Below are positions 56,164-64,000 of a DNA stretch of 64,000 nucleotides, in pieces. The notes below the pieces were generated by a model, which made no database searches, was not told where the DNA came from, and worked only from the letters and a program-made list of their open reading frames with translations. Source of the DNA: Apiosordaria backusii (Eukaryota > Ascomycota > Sordariomycetes > Sordariales > Lasiosphaeriaceae); contig JAUKTV010000001.1 in the NCBI GenBank assembly GCA_030549205.1, forward strand, positions 4,154,001 through 4,218,000. The letters are read 5' to 3'. Positions within the stretch are counted from its first letter, which is position 1, and each line of letters begins with the position of its first letter. The position numbers were made by a program, and so were the translations under genes.

Positions 56164-58197
56164 TCATCCTTCCCTCGCCAAATCAATCATCTTCTTCCTA
56201 AACCCCATACTCTCCTCCTCCTTCTTCCTGTACGCCACCATCAACTCCTTGTATTTCTGCTCCCAATCCACCACTCCTGTTTCCCCTCCTCCCATCCCAT
56301 TATCCTTCTTCTTCTTCCAGGCTCCATGCATCACCTCCTCCTCCATACTAAAATCACCCACAATACTCCCGTACCTCAACTTCCAATGGCTCTTGTACCT
56401 CGTCCGATCCGCCAATTCCGCCAGCTTCACCACTTTCAAACTCTTTTTCGGCATTAATATCCCCCCTCCAGCCAGCGCACTCAAATTAATCAAGAAATCC
56501 TGCTGGCTCGACGCCGTGCTCCGGAGTCTGTTTAGCACCGCTTGCGTAAAAGCCCAGGCTTCGTCCCCGGAACAGGCGGGGATCTTGTTGCCCTGGGCGT
56601 CGAACCACTCGGCGTTCATTAAATCGGTCACGAAGAGGCCTTCTACTTCGGCCATGTTTGTTTTGTCGAGGGGGTCGTGATACATTGCGGGCGAGTGGGC
56701 GGGTGGTATTAGCGGTTGATTGTTGAGACCTCCTGGGTAGTTTATGGGGGATGCGGTTTGGCCTGGTTGTTGAGGTTGGTGTTGCTGTGGTGGTGGTATT
56801 GGTGGTGGTTGATCGGTTGCCTGTCCATTTACCATGACTACTGGCGGCGGTGTTGCCAGTCGCACTTCACCACCTACTCTCTCAGGCACTTGAAGTGATA
56901 GCCGGCTCCTCTTTGCTGGCCTGGAGTGCACAGACTCGACTGGTGATGGGTGAACTGGTGATGGGTGAACAGGGCTCTGAGTTGCCACGACCGGTGATGT
57001 TGTTGTTAGAGGGGATGCAGCCGGCGCACCCCAATTCTTGATTGATGTTCGCGGAAGTATCATGCCGCCATTTCCGTTTGGAGGATTAGTCTCTTCAGGG
57101 TTGGGAGAGGCCGACTTGAAGCCACCAGGAGTGGCTGGAAACGCAGAGAACGGCCCTTCCATATTCACAGGTCGACTGTTTGGAGGCCGGCCTCTTATTT
57201 TGCCAGTGCCCCCAACGCCCCCCCTTCTCCAGGCCGATGAGACCACCTTTGCTCCATGACGCTTATGAGCATTTCTTCTCGACGGCGTGATGGCAGACCT
57301 TGGTTCATCTGCCCAAAACGAGGCCCTGGTCGATGGCGTGATGGCGGAGTGAGGATATGCCGTCAAGGGCGTTGCTGTCAAAGGTGTCTGAACAAGGTCG
57401 TGTGCAAATGTAGCCGCTGATGGGTTCAGCCTCGAAGGATCCGGCGGAGGAGGAAACACAAATACGCTTTCTCGTCGCGCGCCAGTCAGAGGTTCGGCCG
57501 TCCACGCACCACCATTCTCTCCCTCATCCACCTGGGGCGATGGGCGTTGAGAAGGCGACTTCCCCAGGTCATCTTCTCCAGGTCTTCTCCTACCCCTCTT
57601 AGGCTTGATATGAGGTAACAAGGCCCGTAATGCCATGTCGTCCTCGGCCGCCACTCCTTCCCTCTCCAGCTCGGCGATCGGGACATTCTCGTCTGGTATT
57701 TCAGTCCAATAGGGTGATTCTCGCTCCATGAGATACTCAAAGAAGGCATCCACATGCATCGACTTCATCCATCGTTTTAGTCTAGCGGCGTATTGCTGAA
57801 TTTTTTGGCCGCTCTCGCCCTCGCCAGGCGGATCGACTCCCAGCTTGATGGCCAACTCGGCCCATGTTTTGAGCTGTTTTGTGTCGAACTGTTTGATAAG
57901 ATCAAATAGAAGATATGCGCTGAAGCTTTTCCCGCCGCTTTTGGGAAGCGCGCGAAAGGCCTCCCGAAGAGCGGAGGTGTCTGTTCCAGGCGGCACACAT
58001 GGGTTGCAGTGGAGGATAAAATCGACATAGGCATCTTCAATGTTTGTAGCATTGACCTGCCTATTTGGCAGTGGTGGACGCGCTGTGGATGGTGATAACG
58101 TTGGTGTTGGTGATGGCGATGCCTCTTCTGAAGGAGGAAGGAGGTCGGCGGGGGACTCCGTCGAGTCCTCAGTAGTAGTTGTCATTGTATAAACCAT
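56164..58197 (-). CDS. ARS-binding protein 2 (Abp2) family protein
   Basis: 677 residues, intronless. After about 50 disordered S/T/P-rich residues comes the conserved Abp2-type domain (about 50-190): DAYVDFILHCNPCVPPGTD, FRALPKSGGKSFS, KQLKTWAELAIKLGV, then RLKRWMKSMHVDAFFEYL and PYWTEIP. Fission yeast Abp2 binds AT-rich replication-origin (ARS) DNA; in filamentous fungi the family is nuclear and little studied. The middle is P/S/T-rich with SAITPS repeats. A second ordered part near the C-terminus (about 530-640, MAEVEGLFVTDLMNAEWFD and LINLSALAGGG) ends in a helical coiled-coil-like tail. A second methionine four codons in (MTTTTEDS) is an equally possible start. It is divergent from ANT1 across about 1.4 kb. 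Confidence 0.78.
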   Translation of the reverse strand: MVYTMTTTTEDSTESPADLLPPSEEASPSPTPTLSPSTARPPLPNRQVNATNIEDAYVDFILHCNPCVPPGTDTSALREAFRALPKSGGKSFSAYLLFDLIKQFDTKQLKTWAELAIKLGVDPPGEGESGQKIQQYAARLKRWMKSMHVDAFFEYLMERESPYWTEIPDENVPIAELEREGVAAEDDMALRALLPHIKPKRGRRRPGEDDLGKSPSQRPSPQVDEGENGGAWTAEPLTGARRESVFVFPPPPDPSRLNPSAATFAHDLVQTPLTATPLTAYPHSAITPSTRASFWADEPRSAITPSRRNAHKRHGAKVVSSAWRRGGVGGTGKIRGRPPNSRPVNMEGPFSAFPATPGGFKSASPNPEETNPPNGNGGMILPRTSIKNWGAPAASPLTTTSPVVATQSPVHPSPVHPSPVESVHSRPAKRSRLSLQVPERVGGEVRLATPPPVVMVNGQATDQPPPIPPPQQHQPQQPGQTASPINYPGGLNNQPLIPPAHSPAMYHDPLDKTNMAEVEGLFVTDLMNAEWFDAQGNKIPACSGDEAWAFTQAVLNRLRSTASSQQDFLINLSALAGGGILMPKKSLKVVKLAELADRTRYKSHWKLRYGSIVGDFSMEEEVMHGAWKKKKDNGMGGGETGVVDWEQKYKELMVAYRKKEEESMGFRKKMIDLAREG

Positions 58198-59578
58198 GAT
58201 GTCTGGAACCTCAGTTCATGGTTGGTGTTGGCGAGTTGTAATATGAGCACCTGGGAATGCCGAGTAAGATCACCTTGATAACCGTTCGAGGCGGCGCATT
58301 CTCAATGCGACGTATTGCTAATGCAGCTTAAACTGAGCCTCTGTGATGCTGCAGAGCTGGAGGGGCTAATCAAATCAAAACAACAGCCTCATCTGCGCCT
58401 TGATGTTGAAACGATCGATAACAAAAGTCTTGAAAATTAGGGCCCATCAGAGGAATCAAAATAGCGAGAAAGAACGTTGATATACATGTAAAGGCTCACA
58501 CTCGACAAGCCACAGCTCTCACCCACGGGCTCTGTCGATGAAAACGAGAAGTGTTCTTGATGGAGTTGATGGCGTTCGTGGTGTTCCAGTTGAACGGCAG
58601 GGGCAGCACGTTCAGCCCACCCGTCCCACCACACCACATTGGGCATGGCGTCGAGTGCAACGGGTCTGAAAATAGAACTGCCAAGCCTGGGGAACTCAAC
58701 TGGGAAGCACTGGGAGGTGCACTGTGGTTTTCTGTGCGCATCGTCACATGCAGCTGCCATTGGGGGTCATTTCTGTGGTAAGGTACCAGCGGTTGTGCAT
58801 ATCACTTTACTGCGGTAAGGTAAGCTGGCGGCGGCATGAATGTGTGTCCGAGGTAGGTGATAGGGGATATCAGCTTGGGTCCATGAGGTTGGCGTCGCGT
58901 GGATGATGACTCGATAGCTTGAGAAAGGAATGAGGCGCCAGGGCAGTCAGATATTAGAAGGGAATTACTCCCTAAAGATAGAGCCATCGGCTGAAAATAT
59001 GTAAAAGAGCACCGCAGATATTCTCGCATGAGAAACTCCAAAACTAAAAACCCTCTTCATCAAACAACCAGTCAGCTGTCTCACTTTGTAATGAGAGTCC
59101 TGGGCACCAATGCCGAATCGGGTATAAAAGGAAAAAAGAACCCGAAGCCCCATTGTCTTTCACATGATTCCCTTCCACCCCCAAGACCCAGCACCGGGCC
59201 GGCACCCAGCGGCAGTGACGTCGCCAGAGCCCAGGTCAAGCCGAAGCGCATTACCCCAGCTCGACATTGTTAGCGTCCCGCATTTGATCGGACCTCGGCA
59301 GCTCCTCTTACATCAATTACCCATTCATACCTGACCACGAGGGACAGGAATGAAATGCCTTCATGTCCCCTTTTTTTTACTAATTACTTGAAACAACTGT
59401 TTGAACTTAGTCTCTTATAAATTACTTGATCCATCCATCTCTGCCTCTCCACGCGCCTGTGATTGATTCCTTTGTTCGTTCCCTTCTTAAGCTTCATCCA
59501 AGCCACACTACCGCGCATTCCATCGCGACCTTTCTCTCCCTTCTCCCCTTCATCATTCAACACACCATCACCCCAACC
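58198..59578. promoter_or_regulatory. Divergent promoter region, Abp2-like / ANT1
   Basis: 1.38 kb between divergent start codons. Only short frames are present (for example 58437-58760 minus), with no recognised domain. A GGTATAAAAGG box, a good TATA-type element, lies at about 59119-59129; it is about 450 bases upstream of the ANT1 start, so the link is uncertain. Confidence 0.45.
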
Positions 59579-60739
59579 ATGTCCGCCCAATCCAAACCCG
59601 TCGTCCTCCCCCAAAACGACAATGTCGCCCACGCCCTCGCCGGCGCAGGAGGCGGCATCCTCTCCATGGCCCTCACGTACGTCCCCTCCCCCCCCCCCCC
59701 CTCCCTATCCCACCTTTCCCCCCCCTTATCACTAACCTCCCCGTCCCCCCAAAGCTACCCCCTAATAACCCTCTCCACCCGCGCCCAAGTCGAATCCAAG
59801 CGTCCAGGCTCTGAAACCGCCTTCCTCGCCGCCGTCCAAAAAATCGTCGCCCGCGAGGGCGTCTCCGGCCTCTACTCGGGCCTCTCCTCCGCCCTATTCG
59901 GCATCTCCGTCACCAACTTCGTCTACTACTACTGGTACGAATGGACCCGCGCCTTCTTCGAAGCCGCCGCCCTCAAGAACCCCACCCGCCACTCCAAAAA
60001 GCTCACCACCGTCGAGTCCATGATCGCCGGCGCCATCGCCGGTAGTGCCACCGTCATCCTCACCAACCCCATCTGGGTGGTCAACACCCGTATGACCACC
60101 CGCAAGGCTGCCTCCTCCGACGACAACAACAACAACAACGACCAAAAAGAGGGAGAAACAACAACCGATGTCGAGGCGCAAAACAAGGCCAAGACTAACA
60201 AGAAGCCGAGCACGATCGGGACCTTGTTGGCGCTGCTGAAAAAGGAGGGCCCGCAAGCGCTGTTCGCGGGGGTGGTCCCCGCGTTGGTGCTGGTGATTAA
60301 CCCTATTTTGCAGTATACCCTCTTTGAGCAGATGAAGAATACTGTTGAAAAAAAGAGGAGGATTACCCCCGGGGTGGCGTTTGTGCTTGGGGCGCTGGGG
60401 AAGTTGTTTGCTACTACGGTGACGTACCCGTATATTACCGTCAAGAGCCAGATGCACGTACAGGAGGGGAACAGGAAGGAGGGCGTGACGGAGGCGCTGA
60501 AGAGGGTGGTTAGGGAGGAGGGGTATGCGGGTCTTTACAAGGGTGAGTCTTACTTCTTCTTCAAAATGTGTGAGGAAAGAGGGGAAAGGGCTAACATGTG
60601 GGTGGGAAAAAAAATAGGCATCGGACCAAAGGTCAGCCAGAGCGTCATCACCGCTGCGTGCTTGTTCGCCTTCAAGGATGTGCTCTACGAGTACTCTGTT
60701 CGCTTGAGGGGTTCCATGGCGAGGAAGGCCATTGCCTAA
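59579..60739 (+). CDS. ANT1: Peroxisomal adenine nucleotide carrier Ant1
   Basis: 335 residues from exons 59579-59676, 59755-60542 and 60618-60739. Introns are 78 nt (GTACGT, ACTAACC branch, AAAG) and 75 nt (GTGAGT, GCTAACA branch, ATAG); both are frame-neutral, so an unspliced frame also stays open. It is a mitochondrial-carrier-family protein with three repeats. Signature positions are YPLITLSTRAQVE (repeat 1, P-x-D/E-type variant), NPIWVVNTRM (repeat 2) and YPYITVKSQMHVQ (repeat 3). The relaxed signature motifs, with YPLxTLSTRxQVE and NPIWVVNTR, are those of the peroxisomal ATP/AMP carriers (yeast Ant1, Candida PMP47, human SLC25A17), which supply ATP for fatty-acid activation inside peroxisomes. 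A polar NNNNN-containing loop (about 185-215) is expanded. The start gives MSAQSKPV. Confidence 0.85.
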   Translation: MSAQSKPVVLPQNDNVAHALAGAGGGILSMALTYVPSPPPPSLSHLSPPLSLTSPSPQSYPLITLSTRAQVESKRPGSETAFLAAVQKIVAREGVSGLYSGLSSALFGISVTNFVYYYWYEWTRAFFEAAALKNPTRHSKKLTTVESMIAGAIAGSATVILTNPIWVVNTRMTTRKAASSDDNNNNNDQKEGETTTDVEAQNKAKTNKKPSTIGTLLALLKKEGPQALFAGVVPALVLVINPILQYTLFEQMKNTVEKKRRITPGVAFVLGALGKLFATTVTYPYITVKSQMHVQEGNRKEGVTEALKRVVREEGYAGLYKGESYFFFKMCEERGERANMWVGKKIGIGPKVSQSVITAACLFAFKDVLYEYSVRLRGSMARKAIA

Positions 60740-61137
60740 GTCTGAGGCTCGATCAGGGTTCATAACCCTTGGCCGGACCGGATGGCACCAATGATACGGA
60801 TTTGACAAACGAAACTAACGGGAGATATATGGTTGCGGAACCATCTGAAACAGACATATCACCAATTTGGGGATGAAGAAGTCGGGAGTAGGTAGGTGCT
60901 GTTGGCAGCAGCGGCACCTTATTGATTTGGTATACGAGAGAGCTTTGTACATATACTTGAAGAAGACAAACGTGTAACGCTACCATTTAGTACAAGAAAG
61001 AAAGAGACGCAATGCTATTGAAACCTTTTACTCATTCATTTCATACAAGTCTATCTCACAATGTGCATACCAACACCAACCCTACTCCATTACCCCTTCT
61101 ACGTTCTCACTTCTAATAACCCTTTTATACTCCCATC
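60740..61137. other. Intergenic between convergent ANT1 and MAK10
   Basis: About 400 bases between stop codons; no gene or notable repeat was seen apart from short AT-rich stretches. Confidence 0.55.
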
Positions 61138-64000
61138 TCAATCAACCTCCTCCACCTCAGGAACAACCCACCACTCATGCTCCCCCTCCCCCGCCTTCCC
61201 AACCTCAACCCTCAGCCCCAACTCCCCCCCTTTTTATCCTCCCCCCTTTCCATCAACCTCCTCTTCACAACCTCAACCACCACCCCCGCCCTCTCCACAG
61301 CCCCCATCTGCCCCCTCACCCCCCCACCCACCTCTCCCAACAACCAACACTAAAACTCTCCTTCTCCGTCAACCTCCCCATAACCTCCAACCCCCTCTGC
61401 GCCTGCTCCAAGCTCAACCTCGCATCCTCCAGCAACCTCCCCGTCTCCACCTGCACCCTATCCGTAGCAGCCCTATACACCTCCCAACTCGGCAATTCCG
61501 GCAACCCAATCGCCACAAAAGGCTTCATCCGCACATCATACCTCATCTCGTCGGTACTATACGGCCTCGGCGGCGGTGTTATCAACTCCAGCCTCCCCAA
61601 AGCAGCATACAAGTTCGACAGCGCGTCCGCCATCTCCCACGTGATGGCCGCGTCGAGGCTGGTTTGATATAGATAATGCCTCGACTTGGTGAACGCCGCT
61701 TCTTCTTGAGCAGAAGTATTCTCCTTTTCCTGCGCGCGGTGCTTGGTGAAGAAACTAATCCTGTCCACTAACCTGGCTCTGGAGCGGGCGAGGTCGGAGA
61801 GGTACCAATACATACCCCCTAACTCATCAGGTGCGTAGATTTCGAGTTCGAACCCGAGCTGGACGATCCACTCCATTAGGCGGAGTTTGTACAGATATGC
61901 CCAGCTCGATAGGGGGAGGCTATACGTCGGTTCTACTCCCGATGCTGATGGCTCCCCTCCAGTAGGCGGGTAGACTAGCGGCCGCTCGTCAATCTGAAGC
62001 TGCAAGAGCTGGTCGATTTCCTCGGCGTCTACTTGGACTGTCTCCCAGTCTTGAATAGAATGACACAGCGTTCTGCGGATGCGGCACCGGTTCTGGCAGA
62101 AGGCTCGGAAGATGTCAAGGTAAGATTGTGCGGCGCGCTGCCGGAAGAGTTCCATTTGGTGAGCGAGCGCATAACTCGGGTGGTGGGGGGCTTCGACCAA
62201 GTCATTGGCTGGGTCGAGGAGCTTGCTTGCTGGGAGAACAACTAGACTCAAATCGTCGTCGAGGACGTGGCGGATGGAGAGCTTGCCGAGGATGATCATG
62301 TCTTTGAAGAGGAAGGATTGGAGGAGGGTGCGGATGTAGACCAGGGGTTGGGGTTTTTGGGATTGGAACGTCATGACGAAGTTCTGCTGGGAAATCAGTA
62401 CCATTCTTTTGGTCATGTATGATACAAGGCAAACTCACCAAAAGACTCTGCGAATCATGATAATTCAGCACATTCAACACGTTAATCCCGTCCACAAACA
62501 GCTTCTTGAAGTGCTTGTACGTCTCCTCCGTGCTCAACTTCACTATAGGTCGCGGAGGCATTGTACTCGCCAGTCGTCTCTGTATCTTCGTGCTAAAAGC
62601 CTCCGGCACTGGCTGCCCCAGATGCCTAGACTTGTAGATACTCTCCCACACAGCCTGCATCTGCGTCCAGGGTAAGCTCAACGACTCCGGGTTACTTCTC
62701 AACACTGACAGTTCTATCGCCCTCAAGAATGCAGTCCGGAGCTCAAGCCGAAACCCAAGCGCTTGTGCCAGCTCGTCGGTAATTCTATGCCGAATGCTGT
62801 GCACCAACTTTCGAGCGGCCATGATCTCGTCGTTGATTTCGTCTAGGTCAAAGTTATCCAATAGTGAGCGGTGGTAGGTGTTGGTGACAAAGTCTTCTTC
62901 CTTTTGTTGATGTCAGTCATCTATCTCCCAATTTTCGGTCATGAAAAACTCACCTCATAATAATGCTCAAACTTAATCCGATCATTGATATACCAGCAAC
63001 ACTTCACCAACCCCAAGCAATACGCCCTCAACACAGTATGCATAGCATCTCGCTGCTCCCCCGGTCCACCTTCTCTAATAAAATCAGCCTCTTGCAAAGT
63101 CACAGGCTCAGGCTCGAGCATCCTGTCGATATAGACATTGGTGAGCAACGTCTGTGAGAGGGGGTAACCTTGATACCACGCCATCTATTCCATCTGTCAA
63201 TCTTCACCCCTTCATTTCAACTTCATAGTTTCAAGACATACCTCAAGACAAAACAACTGATCAATAATCCCAATCACCTCCCCCGGACTCAACGGTCTGC
63301 CAACATCATAGTCCTCATCTAAGCTCTCCCCAGGAGCCAAGCAGCCGCTGTCCATTTTGGGGTCCATGATCTATTTTCTTGTCAGCACCCTTTTCATTCT
63401 CTCTCCCCCCCTTCCCCTTTTTAACTTCCCCCCTTCCCCTTTTTTACTTCCCCCCCCCCCCCCCCCCCACCCCACCCGGGAGACAGCAAAAAAAGACCTA
63501 CCTCCAAAGCACCCACACTCTCAAACAAGCTAAAAAACCCATCCTTGACCAACTCCCCCAATTCTAGCCCTATATTATCCCCCCCTTATCAGCACCCATC
63601 CTACAACTTTCACAGTGCAAAAGAAAGGGGAAACATACCCCCAGCAGCAGCCCTAAACTTCCCCGTCACATCAAACGCCACAATCCCCTCGTTATTATTC
63701 CCCATGACAAATTCCGGCGGAGGAGGAGGTGGTGGTTCCAAGTACTGATACTGCTGCTGATGATGTTGTTGCTGCGGTAAGTGGCCGTGACCACCAAGAT
63801 CGTCAAAGTTGCCGAACGATCCAAACAGTGACGGCGGCGGGGGAGGAGCGTGAGCGTGATCTCCTACACCTATACTCCCCGGTACAGGTATGTAAGGTTG
63901 GGGGTGTTGCTGGGGGGTGTTGTGCGGTGGGGGATTGCTGCTACTGCTGCTGATGTTGATGCCGCCGGTAATAGTGGTGGGGTTGGTGAGGGATAAGCTG
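61138..64000 (-). CDS. MAK10: NatC acetyltransferase auxiliary subunit Mak10/Naa35, partial and frameshifted
   Basis: The auxiliary, ribosome-anchoring subunit of the NatC N-terminal acetyltransferase. Six exons are visible: 64000-63639 (open beyond the window), 63569-63502, 63370-63242, 63184-62954, 62900-62439 and 62383-61138. The five introns have GT..AG ends and lengths of 69, 131, 57, 53 and 55 nt. Conserved sequence includes LELGELVKDGFFSLFESVGALE spliced to IMDPKMDSGC (the family hallmark), then GIIDQLFCLEMAWYQGYPL, VLRAYCLGLVKCC and FEHYYEEEDF. The N-terminal part is H/Q/P-rich and its start lies outside, or is the internal VMGNNN methionine. At the C-terminus the frame stops at 61316 after WERWVGG. 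Adding one G to the seven-G run (61319-61325) restores reading to HEWWVVPEVEEVD and a stop at 61138, so the short stop is probably an assembly error. Confidence 0.85.
63450..63468. repeat. C19 homopolymer inside a MAK10 intron
   Basis: Nineteen C on the plus strand (G19 in the transcript) within the 131-nt intron 63371-63501, flanked by further C4-C6 runs. It is prone to length error and possibly to quadruplex formation in RNA. Confidence 0.85.

Noticed and set aside
59894..60808. 304-residue minus-strand frame opposite ANT1
   Set aside because: ANT1 has clear carrier signatures on the plus strand; the antisense frame is a codon-usage shadow.
61061..61672. 203-residue plus-strand proline/histidine-rich frame over the MAK10 3' end
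   Set aside because: Antisense shadow of the MAK10 C-terminal exon.

Overview
The window is nuclear DNA from a filamentous ascomycete, most likely a Sordariomycete of the Sordariales type. The evidence is: genes broken by short introns (53-131 nt) with GT..AG ends and CTAAC/CTGAC branch points; long disordered protein tails; intergenic GGTA/TACC microsatellites; and the gene complement (GEN1/Yen1-like nuclease, RO7/Arp10-like protein, BrlA-like zinc finger, Spt20, Kcs1, Pex22-like, Atg27, Abp2, Ant1, Mak10). No rRNA, tRNA, CRISPR array or intact transposon was found. Splice joins were worked out by hand; joined lengths of the intact multi-exon genes are multiples of three.

Layout. 1-6 kb is a decayed accessory stretch: a degenerate repeat at the left edge, a broken Q/G/A-rich coding remnant, and two tandem direct copies of a vWA-domain gene, each with one net frameshift; the duplication includes both flanks. 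6.8-16.7 kb holds a GEN1/Yen1-like nuclease (-), divergent from an actin-related protein (+), then a large disordered protein with an N-terminal eIF4E-binding motif (+). 16.7-23.4 kb has no convincing gene and leads into a BrlA-like C2H2 regulator (+). An F-box/LRR-like gene (+) lies at 27.5-30.3 kb. 32.5-45 kb holds eIF2B gamma (-), Pex22-like (+), SPT20 (+), ATG27 (+) and a PTS1-tailed enoyl-CoA hydratase/isomerase (+). 45.5-49.5 kb is KCS1 (-). After a 4.3-kb gap come a Golgi-type type II membrane protein (-), Abp2-like (-), divergent from ANT1 (+), and a MAK10/NAA35 gene (-) that runs off the right edge.

Functional themes. Most genes are conserved housekeeping genes: DNA repair and replication, dynactin, translation initiation, SAGA transcription, inositol pyrophosphate signalling, autophagy, N-terminal acetylation. 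Three lie on the peroxisome pathway (Pex22-like, PTS1 hydratase, Ant1) within 25 kb, interleaved with other genes, so this is loose proximity and not a cluster. No secondary-metabolite or defence cluster was recognised.

Quality note. Two otherwise well-conserved genes (ATG27, MAK10) are each broken by a single missing base in a G homopolymer of the coding strand. This suggests assembly errors rather than gene loss and advises caution about the frameshifts in the vWA copies.
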